A stretch of 18,416 nucleotides of DNA from Pelagophyceae sp. CCMP2097 (Eukaryota; Sar; Pelagophyceae), in the NCBI GenBank assembly GCA_026770575.1, contig MU657360.1, positions 72,297-90,712 on the forward strand, in the 5' to 3' direction. Numbering within the stretch: position 1 is the first letter of the stretch; every line of letters starts with the position of its first letter. Shown here piece after piece: positions 9,086 through 17,219 of this stretch. Below the pieces are notes generated by a model. The model made no database searches. It was not told the DNA's origin and worked only from the letters and a program-made list of their open reading frames with translations. Both the position numbers and the translations under genes were made by a program.

Positions 9086-10093
9086 ATGGCGACGTTTGAG
9101 GCCGTGCGCGGCGTGACCGGGTGGCAGCGGCCGGCGGGCGGGCACGGCTGCGGTCCAGCGGAGGCAAAGGCCCGCGCCTTTTGGAAATCCGGACCGTCGG
9201 AGCCGACGGCGCAGCGGAGAGGCGAGAGGGCCCGCAGGCCGGTCTGCGCTCTGTTCCTTTGGCCTCGTCGGGGTGGCCCCAAATCCCCTCGTAGGTGCTT
9301 CCGGGCATATGGACGGCCCATTATCACGACATCGACACGCCCGAAAAACTCCAATCCGCCACCAAAGGCGCCCCAATCACGCTCGTCGTCAACGCCGCGC
9401 CGCGCCAGTGCGCCGCGCGGGCCGGGTTCTTCGGCGAAGGAATCGAAGTCCTCTGCGTCGACATTGAGGACGACCCGGACGCGAGAAAAGTCTTCGACGG
9501 CGGCAGGAAGGCCGCCCAAAGCACGCGCGCAGCAGCGTCCGCCGAGGCTCCTCCGCAATGGGCTCGTTTATGGACTGTCTTGCATGGATGGACCGCCTCG
9601 CATGGCCTCCATACTCGAGACTGCCCTCGTTAGAGACTGCCCTTGGGTACTCTACGATGTAGCTGCGGTGAGGTCGACATCCCGCTCCGCGACCGCTGCG
9701 CCGGCTCCGCGCTGGTGCACTTCGACGCCGTCGGCAAGAGAATGGCGGCGGCGCGCGCTGCAGGTGGACACGTCATCGTGCACTGCCACGCTTCCATTTC
9801 GCGGTCCGCGGCGTTCATTCTTGCCTACGCTATTCAACACAAGAGCTACACTCTCATCGGCGCCTTGAAGAATATGGAGGCCAAGTACTCCGCGACGTGG
9901 CCCTGCGACCGCTTCGTCTACGAACTGCTGGCGCACGAGCGCAAGTGCACCGAGGGGCGCAGGATCGGCAGCAAGGTACGCTTTCCAACTGGCGAAACGG
10001 GGCCCAACCGAAACGTAGGAACTCGCGGCCATCGTCGGCGTCTCCGCCTTGCTGGGCGCCGCCGCGTGCAGGGTGCTCTCGCTCCGGCGCTAA
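9086..10093 (+). CDS. Dual-specificity protein phosphatase with C-terminal tail anchor
   Basis: Exons 9086-9103, 9295-9536, 9663-9975 and 10019-10093 give 215 residues. The protein removes phosphate from Ser/Thr/Tyr by a cysteinyl-phosphate mechanism. Seen: VLPGIWTAHYHDIDTPEKLQ at the start of the fold, like the LPGLYLG motif of the family; VTL/VVNAAP strand; VDIPLRD with candidate general acid Asp97; the P-loop VIVHCHASISRSA with nucleophile Cys128 and Arg134 (CX5R), 31 residues after Asp97 as in VHR-type enzymes; and ATWPCDRFVYELLAHE, matching the final helix. The last exon encodes a hydrophobic helix (LAAIVGVSALLGAAACRVL) ending in LRR, so a tail-anchored membrane location is likely. Introns are 191, 126 and 43 nt. 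The first exon is uncertain: it could extend to 9241 (donor GTCTGC), giving 261 residues. It ends 50 bp from the convergent hydratase gene. Confidence 0.8.
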
Positions 10094-10143
10094 GTCCAAA
10101 GCGAGGCCCGCGTAGCCGAGTCGTGGCCAAGAGGGCGTGTGAA

Positions 10144-11234
10144 TTAATCAAACTTGCACTCGACGGTCCCGAGGCCGGCAAACGTCGCGGAGGCGGCGTC
10201 GCCGGGCTGCACCGCGAGCGGGCCGATGCACGCCCCCGTCATGACTACGTCCCCCGCTCGGAGAGGATCTCCCAAAGCCGCGCGCGCGTTGGCGAGCCAA
10301 GCTAAAGCCTTGAGCGGGGACCCGAGCACTTTGGCGCCCGTACCCTCGCCGACGAGTAAATTGTTGACCTTGAGCTCGACCGCACCGGAGATGAGGCTTT
10401 CCAAGTCGACATTGCGCTTGTCAACCGGATGACCGATGATCACGTACGCCCCTCCGCCAAAGTCCGCCACGAGCTCGGCCACCGCGGGCCTTGGCAGCGC
10501 GATGGTGGTCAAGTCAACGTTTGAGACGCGCGAGCCCAAGACTTCTAACGCAGGCGCGACACCGCCAATCGCCTCCCAGACCATGGCTTCCGTCAGAGGC
10601 GGGTCGTCAAAAAAGATGCCCTTGTCGCAGGTGAGGTCGCGGTGCAAAATGAAGCAGAACTCGGCCTCGACCGCGCAGAGCATCAGCGGCTGCGAAGCGC
10701 CGCGCCCAAACGTCCCGCGCCCGAGCGGCTTGCGTCCGCCGCGCGGGTGCTTCAGCGTCACCACGCCGTTGGACGAACTACAGGGATGCGTCGACCATGG
10801 CCGCGAAAGGCTTTTGACTCACTCTGCGTCGTAGAAGACTGAGGAGCTGAGCAGCGGCGCCATGATCGGCGCCAGGCCGACGTACGCCGGCGGCACCGTC
10901 GCACCCGTGAACCTATCCGGAGTATAAATGAACACGACGCGCCCTCGGCGACGTTCCAAGGGACCCGGTGGACCCGAGGTAGTCCTTACCCAATCTTCCA
11001 GCCCGTGCACTTCTCCTGTGAGCGCAGCGCCGCATGAATCAGCGGCGTCCGCTTCATCGTAATGTTCAGCGACGCCATCGCCTCGGGCGTGAGCTGCTCG
11101 CCTGCACGCGGCGGGTCGATCCGCCTTGCGGTGTGTGGTGGCGCACCGGAGTTGCGCGCGCGTAGAAGCTTGTCCGCGACGACGTACGCCGACGCTTCGG
11201 GCACCGTCCAATCCAGCGTGCCACTCCGCGCCAT
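10144..11234 (-). CDS. 2-keto-4-pentenoate hydratase-like enzyme (fumarylacetoacetase-fold family)
   Basis: Exons 11234-10990, 10912-10823 and 10777-10144 give 322 residues; introns of 77 (GTAAGG) and 45 nt (GTGAGT), both phase 2. Members hydrate 2-hydroxypenta-2,4-dienoate or decarboxylate related acids in aromatic meta-cleavage pathways, using Mg or Mn. Seen: the N-terminal helix (ASAYVVADKLLRARN); EKCTGWKIG, like the family's VVGRKVG; VEAEFCFILHRDL with metal ligands Glu149 and Glu151; VAPALEVLGSR with Glu190; and the closing strands RAGDVVMTGACIGPLAVQPGD. It is about 50 residues longer than bacterial MhpD (269). The substrate cannot be read from sequence. The ATG at 11234 is the first in frame after a strong acceptor-like CTCTCTAG (11281); the codons between (DFAEVAEDVEEAEGS) look coding, so an upstream exon may exist. 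Bacterial origin by transfer is possible but the introns show it is long resident. Confidence 0.85.
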
Positions 11235-11639
11235 GGAGCCCTCTGCCTCCTCGACGTCCTCGGCCACCTCGGCAAAGTCCTAGAGAGACAGGGATAGGAA
11301 TCCTATAGAGCATAGGCGAGTGATGGGGATAGGAACGTATAGACTCTAGGAATCCGACGAGGCCTCGTTTGAGTGGGCTGCACTCTCGGCGGCCGTGCGC
11401 GCGCGGGCCTCGGCCGCGGCCTCGCCGCCGGGCGCGGCGCCACTCCGCGAGCCCTCCGACCCCGGGTTGCGAAGCTCAAAAAAACGATCGCGACGCGGCT
11501 CCGGACGCCGCCGAGGCAGGTGCTGCCGGCGACGCCGCAGGCGTCGCCCGAGCCGGAGCCGAAGCACTGCGTCGCCATCGGCCTGGGGGGCTTGAGGCGA
11601 GCCACGGAAGCAGCACACGCCGCATCAATCGCCGAATAA
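11235..11639. promoter_or_regulatory. Divergent promoter with ATAGGAATCCTAT repeats; possible upstream exons
   Basis: The gap lies between the hydratase start (minus) and the membrane-protein start (plus). Near the hydratase end there are three related elements: GGGATAGGAATCCTATAG (11291-11308, containing an ATAGGA-A-TCCTAT palindrome at 11294-11306), GGGGATAGGAACGTATAG (about 11325-11342) and ACTCTAGGAATCCG (about 11343-11356). Further left the minus strand has an ATG at 11625 opening a short Arg/Ala/Ser-rich frame (MRRVLLPWLASSPPGRWRRS) that resembles a mitochondrial presequence but ends at 11476-11478; I found no phase-matching splice linking it to the hydratase. Confidence 0.4.
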
Positions 11640-13029
11640 ATGAGGGTGCGAAAATACAAGCACGGCGCGGGGCGCCGCCGGCGGGCCACCGCGCATCGCG
11701 GCGGCCAACCGCCCCCTCGGAGTGTTCTTCCCGAAAAAGCCGGTTGCATTTCAGCGATACTTTCAGAGAAAAAGTCCACGGCGCGCGCGCCGCCCCTGGG
11801 CTCCACGCTGGCGGCCAAGTTGGCGCCGTCCGAGGGCGGCCGGAAGATGGTAGACGAAGCCATCTTCGCCGACGACGGCAGCGGCGAATCCGCAAACGAA
11901 AGGGCGACGCGGCAGGGCCTGCTCAAAGGCCGCGTCGTCTGGTTTGGAGGGGTGGGCGACTGGTGGAAGGTTTGATGCGGCGTCTTCAACGAGAGCATTC
12001 CATCACAGAAGGTCTCTGGGAAACGGGTCCTGATAGAAACCTCACTTAAAAACCCATGTCAGGATTGGAAGTTTTACGTGGACAACGAGCACACCCTCAT
12101 CTCCATGTGGCGAGGCCACGCTTTACACCCGTTCGAGCGCTTCGACCGCGGCTGCTATTTCTTTTGCGTGCTCTTCTTTGGGCTTTTTATGACGTCGTTC
12201 ATCGGGAAGTACCACCCGAGAACCGTCGACATGAAAGACTACGCCGGATGGGTCACCCTGTCGTCGTTCCTAATCGTCGTCTACGACATGCTGCTGAGGT
12301 TCATCGCCACGTCGCCCTGCCTCCAGCAAGGTACTTGATCAAAAGGCCGAAAAACGTCCCCCAACCAAAAACGCAGGCGGCTCCATGTACTCGGCCTGCT
12401 GGCTCTGCCGCGACTGCTTCCGCGACTGCGGCCGGCAGGGGCTCTACGTCTGCGTAGGCACCGGCGTCGGACTCTGAGAAGCCCGCTCGGGGACGCCGTT
12501 TGGGCCTTTCTGGTCGTCTTTGTGCCCTTTCCGGCTTGCCTCCACCCGCGCTGACGCGCTCCCTTTACAGCTGGCGGGCTCGATTGGATTCCTCGTCGGC
12601 GGCATTGTCTTGGCGGCGAGTGGCAAAGGCGTGCATCCGGGCAACTTCTTCGCCACCTTCTTTGCCACCAAAATCGCCGCTTATCTAGCAGAGTTCCCGC
12701 CTTTGATCTTCTTCTTCTACAGCGGCCGCAACGCACAGCGCGAGCACTGGCAAGAAGGCGTCGCCGGCGGCGCGTACCCTTTGGGGCGCGCGTACCCGGA
12801 CCCGCACTTCCTTGAGAATTCGAGGCTCGAGGGCCACGTCACCCGCGACCCGTGGAACGAGTCGGAGAACCCGCTGCAGCGCTCTTCGGCGCGCGCCGTG
12901 CGCACGGCGAACCGCGACAGCTCCAAAAGGCGCCAGAAGCAAGTTGAACTGCTCCAAAAAGCGAGAGACTCTGTCAAGTCGCAGCGCGCCGCGTTCAACC
13001 CCGTCGACTCGCTCGGCGCGCGCCTCTGA
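11640..13029 (+). CDS. Four-pass integral membrane protein with Cys-rich loop, unidentified
   Basis: Exons 11640-11969, 12063-12330, 12377-12453 and 12571-13029 give 377 residues, all phases consistent. A TAA directly precedes the ATG at 11640; a second in-frame ATG at 11846 (MVDEAIFADDG) is an alternative start. Seen: a soluble N-terminus ending VVWFGGVGDWWKDWKFYVDN; membrane segments CYFFCVLFFGLFMTSFIG, VTLSSFLIVVYDMLLRFIA, LAGSIGFLVGGIVLAASG and FFATKIAAYLAEFPPLIFFF; between the second and third, a short loop with five Cys (SACWLCRDCFRDC and LYVC) able to bind metal or form disulfides; and a basic, Gln-rich cytosolic-type tail with a coiled stretch (SSKRRQKQVELLQKARDSV). The donor of exon 3 could be 12448 or 12454. 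I do not recognise the family; intracellular location is open. Confidence 0.7.
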
Positions 13030-13230
13030 GCGCCGCCCGCGGGCCGACAAAGGCCGCGAATCTAATTGTGAATTCCAAACGAGTTTTTAGTGCACCTCCG
13101 GAGGAGAGGGATTCAAGGCCCAGGCTTGGATAGTTGCACATCACACGAACTCATTACATGAGAGGTCCCAGGCCCCAAAGTGGCCGCGCCGCAGCGGCCT
13201 TTTCCGGCTTCGAGTGCTGCGGCCTTGTAC
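13030..13230. other. Convergent 3' ends
   Basis: About 200 bp separate the converging membrane-protein and TrpC-like genes. A GC-rich imperfect stem is formed around 13176-13203 (GGCCGCGCCGCAGCGGCC). No gene is visible. Confidence 0.4.
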
Positions 13231-14751
13231 TCACATGAGGATGTCTCCCAAGTACTCCTTGGACCCTTCGCCGCGGCCGCTGAAGGCACCGCTGGCGCGG
13301 GCGTACTTGACGGAGGCCTTGGACTTCATGGCCTTGATCACAGACGTGATCGAGTCCGGTGCACCCTATTGTAGAAAAGATCAACGCTTCCATGCAACGT
13401 CAAGCCAGGCTCGCGGCAACGGCACGAAGGGCTCGACGCGGTGTCTCCCGGATACGCACCTGGAACAGCGACCCGGAGAAGACGCCAAACTTGTAGAGCA
13501 CGTCGGAGACCCAGACGGCGTCGTATCCGGCGTCGCGGAGCCGCCACGCGTCCTCGGCCTCGTCCAGCCCCTTGCCGCCGCGCGCGTTGATGCGCGCAAT
13601 GGCCGTCACGGTCTTCGGAATCCACGCCTTGGCCGCAATAGCAAGATCTGCGTCCACCCCGGCGACCATCAACATGGTGGCGTTGATCTCCTCGAGCGCC
13701 GTTTTGATCATCCCCTCCAAATCACCATCCAATGCCGGCGCGACGACGACGACGGACTCGAGGCCATAGAGCTGCTCGGCGTCGTCGCGCAGCTTCTTGC
13801 AGCGCTCGGCGCCCAGAGCGTCGAGGGTCAGCGTCACGCCGTGCGCGCCGGCGACGTACGCCTGCGCCAGCTGGACCTCGTCCACCACCACGTCCGCCCA
13901 CACCAAAGGCAGCGGGCCCGGGAAGTTGCCCTTGGCCGTCTGCTGCTCCTTGAGCCTAGAGGGCGCGAGAGGTTACTAAAGGTTTCTATTGGTTTCTATT
14001 GGTTTCTTCTACGAGAGAACGTACGCGACAGCAAAGTCGTCGAGCGTGGCACCACCGCTTTGTTTGTCCATGTTCAGCGCCAGCACCGACGCGCCGGAGT
14101 TGCGCACCTCGCTCGACACGAACGCTACGCGGGGGAAGGTCGAGCGCACGACAAGGTATACACGGTTTCCCGAGCCACGCTCACTGATCTCGGGGATCTC
14201 GTACTCCTCGACGCCGTTGGCGCGGAGGGCCGCCGGGACCTTGCGGTGGTACTCGGCGAGGATGGTCAGCGTGCCGCGGGGCTTGCGCATGCTGCGCAAA
14301 CACGCGTATACGCTCGCCGCGGACGCTCCGCACGCACCTCGAGTAGAGCGAGCCGTAGTCGGCGCGCTTCGGCAGCGTGCCCGCCGCCGCCGCCTTGAGC
14401 GCCATCCTGCGCGCGCCGCGTCGACGCCACAAAGGCCCGCGACGCCGCCTCGGTCACAGGTCGATTTGCCCAACGCCTCCTCGACGCCGCCTCGTCGACG
14501 CACCCGATGGGGGATTCCGCGTCGGCGTCGACGGCCACGCGCAGCTTCTTCGCCTCGGCCTGGGGCGGCGATACGTACGGCGCACCCTATACCCCGGACG
14601 ACGGCAGGTGAGACCGCACCTCCTTCATCTTGCGCGCAAGCACGCCAATCGCGTTCAAACGCGTCCGCGCCGGCGCGGCCACCTTGACGGGGTGCCACGA
14701 CGCCGCGCCGACGATGAGGGCGACGACGCCGACGACGCGGAGGGCCGGCAT
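13231..14751 (-). CDS. Indole-3-glycerol-phosphate synthase-like TIM barrel with plastid-type leader, catalytic residues missing
   Basis: Exons 14751-14620, 14559-14504, 14406-14338, 14291-14025, 13955-13460 and 13365-13231 give 384 residues. Introns are 60, 97, 46, 69 and 94 nt, with donors GTGCG or GTACG throughout. IGPS closes the indole ring in tryptophan synthesis. Seen: a hydrophobic start MPALRVVGVVALIVGAASWH, a signal peptide with an aromatic residue after GAAS like the ASAF plastid import motif of heterokonts; then KPRGTLTILAEYHRK, GASVLALNMD..GG, PLPLVWADVVVDEVQLAQA, AGAHGVTLTLDAL, INARGGKGLDEAEDAW and AGYDAVWVSDVLYKFG, which follow the order of TrpC strands. By eye the catalytic Lys of LLxKDF is Ala195, the AExK lysine is His, and the E and N/R sites of strands 5-6 are not recognisable. 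A 39-nt in-frame mini-intron (14125-14163) is possible. The role is therefore uncertain and may be non-enzymatic. Confidence 0.75.
13976..14009 (+). repeat. Ten-bp tandem repeat in a TrpC-like intron
   Basis: GGTTTCTATT is repeated head to tail from 13981 (two full copies, then GGTTTCTTCT), inside the 69-nt intron 13956-14024. On the transcribed strand this gives AATAGAAACC repeats and supplies several possible acceptor AGs, so alternative splicing is conceivable. Confidence 0.7.
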
Positions 14752-14865
14752 CGGAGACGTCTAGTTATGTGCAGAACAAGGATTAGCGATATAGTTCAAC
14801 TGTTAAAACCCGCGCGCCCGCGGTCTTGCCAGTGGCAGCCGCTCGATACCGCCCGCCGCTCGCGG
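14752..14865. promoter_or_regulatory. Very short divergent promoter (114 bp)
   Basis: The start codons of the TrpC-like gene (minus, 14751) and the small membrane-protein gene (plus, 14866) are only 114 bp apart, so the two must share promoter DNA. The interval has one AT-rich patch (about 14764-14808, GATATAGTTCAACTGTTAAAAC) in otherwise GC-rich sequence. No known element is recognised beyond that patch. Confidence 0.5.
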
Positions 14866-15419
14866 ATGCATCGGCCCGGCAAAGGCCCCGGGAAGGCCGC
14901 CGTTTCTGGCAGGTCGAATCCCAAAGGACCACGCGTTGGCTGGTTCCGGCAGTTTTGCGGCCGCGTGGCCAGGAGAGCCCTTCGGGGCCTCGGCTACCTC
15001 CTCCTCGCCCTATTCGCCGCGTCGGTGGCGGTGCGTCCGGCAAACTCGCCGGGGCACCCTTCCAATCCCGACGAGGGCGCTCCCTGACGAGTCGGAAAAC
15101 GTATCAGGCCGAGGCGCACGACCGATTCGCATTCGCCGCGGCGCGCAAACTGCTGCGCGACGCCGGCGGCAAGGTCGAAGCCGGCGACTTGCACGCGGCG
15201 AGAGACTTGCACGCGGGCGCCCAGGCGCGCTACGACCGTTCCACGGTGCGGCCAGGCACGCGTGCCGCCGCGAGCGGAGCCGCCGCCGCCGCGCGCCTGC
15301 TGCGGCTGCCCTACGTCGCGGCTTCGGCGGACTGCGCCAACCGCTGGGCCGACGTGCGCCGGGGCCTCGGCGACACCGCCGCGCAGATCCGAAAGGCGAC
15401 GTCCCAGGCGAGCATCTAA
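14866..15419 (+). CDS. Small single-pass membrane protein, unidentified
   Basis: Exons 14866-15030 and 15108-15419 give 158 residues; the 77-nt intron has donor GTGCGT, a CTGAC branch-like site and acceptor ATCAG, phase 0. The N-terminus is basic (MHRPGKGPGK, FCGRVARRALRG), followed by one hydrophobic segment, LGYLLLALFAASVA, and then an Ala/Arg-rich helical domain (EAHDRFAFAAARKLLRDAGG, RLLRLPYVAASADCANRWAD). It could be a signal anchor or a cleaved targeting leader for mitochondrion or plastid. It is divergent from the TrpC-like gene with a shared promoter. No family recognised. Confidence 0.6.
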
Positions 15420-15787
15420 CAGTTCGAAAACTAAGGGGTCACCAGAAGCGGGCCCCGTGCTTCCGAAGCGATGCGCGTAGAACCGTCGGGGGCCTTGACG
15501 AGGGGACGTAGCGGCGTGATTACAATTGTATGAGAAGGGCACCTCGTGCGCCCGTCGGTCCTCCGTCGTTCTCAGTGGGGGTGGGGTGTGCCGTGCGGGG
15601 CGGTGTCCGCCTCGCAGGCGGGGTGTCGGTCGCGGTGCTCTCGAGGCGCTGGCCTCAGCGGGGTGTCGGTCGAAGTGCTCTCGACGCGTTTGCGTAGGGG
15701 CGGCGTCGTCGTGGGCCGTCGCCAGCGGCTGCGCGCGCAGGCCGTTACCTCTTCGAGTGGCGCAGCTTGCGCGCGGCCTCGCGGCGC
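15420..15787. other. Convergent intergenic region with a 40-bp-spaced direct repeat
   Basis: No convincing coding sequence. GGGTGTCGGTCG..GTGCTCTCGA.GCG occurs twice, starting at 15621 and 15661, with about 90 percent identity over 28 bp. The two flanking genes both end here. Confidence 0.5.
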
Positions 15788-16618
15788 CTAGTTGTGCACG
15801 GTGGAGCGGTCCAAAGGTCCCCGTCGGGTTCCGGGGTAGCCTCGAAAAGGCGCGGGTTGCCACTTCTCCTTGAGTTCCTCGCGCTCGCGCTCCATCAGCT
15901 CCAGCGCTCCTTTGGCGCCGTCGTCGCCGGCTTCGGTGCGGTGCTGCAGGTCGGCGTAGCGCTGCGAGACTTCCAAGCGCTTTTGGGCGCGCATCTCCTT
16001 TTGGCGGCGCGCGTTGAGCTCTCGCGCGCGCTGAATCGCCTCCAAAGCGTCGGCGGAGCCGCCCTCGGCGTCGCGCTTCAAGGCGGCGCGCTTCTGGCGC
16101 ATGCGCTCGGCGTGGTACTCGTTTGGCATCTGGCGGCTCTTGCGCTTCTGCTTGATGCGGTCGAGCTCCGCCTGCGCCTAAGAAAAGGGTTCAACGTTCC
16201 TGAAAAAGCTCGGTCAAGACGGCGAGAGGCCCTTTGAGAACCTCTGGGGCCCCGCAGCCGTATACACTCTAACGTTTCTGTCGGCGCTGTTGGGCGCCGT
16301 GTCGTCGGTGGGCGCGGCGGCCTTTGTTTTTTCAAAGTGGGCGCGTGCGACCTCGCGGGCCTTGTCGCACATCTTCTTCTGCCGCTTGAGCGAGAGCTGC
16401 GCCCACTCCTCGCCCTCTGCGGCGCGCTTCTTGCGCGATTCGCGGAAGTGCTTGCGGCGCGCCCGCTCCTTTTCGTAATATTCTTCCGCAGCTGGGTCGC
16501 CGTCGACGAGGCGCTGCCGCATGGTCGCGCGCAACGAGTTCGTCGCCGCCGCACTCAGGGCCGTGCTCGCGCTCGACAGCGCCGCCACCGCCACCGACGC
16601 CGCCACCGGGGACGACAT
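15788..16618 (-). CDS. Charged helical-repeat protein, unidentified
   Basis: Exons 16618-16268 and 16177-15788 give 246 residues; the 90-nt intron is phase 0 (donor GTGTAT at 16267 or GTTAGA at 16273; acceptor TTCTTAG). The N-terminus is Ala/Ser-rich (MSSPVAASVAVAALSSAS). The rest is Arg/Lys/Glu-rich helix with a recurring unit of the form (E)GDxxAxExxxxxRxxxK: VDGDPAAEEYYEKERARRK, AAEGEEWAQLSLKRQKK, AEGGSADALEAIQRARELN and EAGDDGAKGALELMERERE. The units are uneven in spacing (roughly 24-60 residues). The C-terminus ends GPLDRSTVHN. Such proteins are often RNA- or nucleolus-associated, but that is only inference; I recognise no family. Confidence 0.7.
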
Positions 16619-17219
16619 GCTCCGAGCCGAGCCGGCAAACGACGCAGCGCCGACGCCCGGGGGAGGCGGCGGGCCTTTGCGAACGCGGGGCGGGCGGCGG
16701 GTCGCGGCCGGCGAGTTCTCCTTCGCACCCCCGCGCCGCGCCCGAGTTCTCAGGTGGCAGTTGTGTGTTGATGAGCGGTCTCCTGCACGATGTTTAACAG
16801 GGCGCTCCGAGGTCCGTTGAATTTTTGCGGTCCGGCCGCAATAATCCGTTGGACTTTTACGGCCCGGGGTTGCGCAGAAATTTGGAAATTTGACCTGCTC
16901 GAAAATCTTCAAGTTGTCTGGAATAATCGTCGCCATGACACCAAGCAAGGGAAAGAAATCTTTCTTGAAATTTCGCGAGAAAATGTCGTATTGACGCAAA
17001 TGTCGCAAATGAAGCAAAATTGCTTTAATTGAAGATGCTATTTTCGGAATTGTTCGTTTACATTTAGCTTGAACTGAATCCTAACGATTTAATTTTTAGC
17101 TTGCACTTCACTTGAAGATTCAGGCTCGCACTTCACTTGAAGCTTCTTCTCCGAGTGTTTTCTGAAACAGAAATAACATTTAATTTTGTTAATGTCGAAT
17201 TTGCCTGACGTCAGGATAA
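16619..17219. other. Divergent promoter region containing an AT-rich island with direct repeats
   Basis: From about 16790 to 17219 base composition drops sharply to AT-rich. A 23-bp imperfect direct repeat sits at 16813-16835 and 16845-16867 (TCCGTTG.A.TTTT.CGG.CCGG). An exact 15-bp repeat GCACTTCACTTGAAG lies at 17103-17117 and 17128-17142. A short hairpin AAGCAA-AA-TTGCTT is at 17012-17025. Both strands carry moderate open frames here (for example minus residues LLGVMATIIPDNLKIFEQ), but with no domain or start context. It may be an old mobile-element fragment or just promoter DNA. Confidence 0.5.

Noticed and set aside
8782..9558. Minus-strand 258-codon open frame
   Set aside because: It overlaps the phosphatase exon in antisense and shows no domain; the plus strand is explained by the DSP fold.
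11303..11998. Minus-strand 231-codon open frame opposite the membrane-protein first exon
   Set aside because: The plus-strand frame joins in phase to clear membrane exons, while this frame has no link to the hydratase and lacks a recognisable domain. Parts of it could still hold a leader exon.
14407..14503. Extra exon in the TrpC-like gene (frame with CVDEAASRRRWANRP)
   Set aside because: It lies between a GTGCGT donor and a GCGCAG acceptor that are phase-matched, and its frame would not continue into the next exon.
14784..14915. tRNA-like signals: GATATAGTTCAACTGTTAAAAC (A-box-like) and GCAGGTCGAATCCC (B-box-like)
   Set aside because: The T-loop lacks one base, the T stem and acceptor stem do not pair, and the spacing of over 100 bp would need a long intron. 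The second half lies inside a good coding exon.
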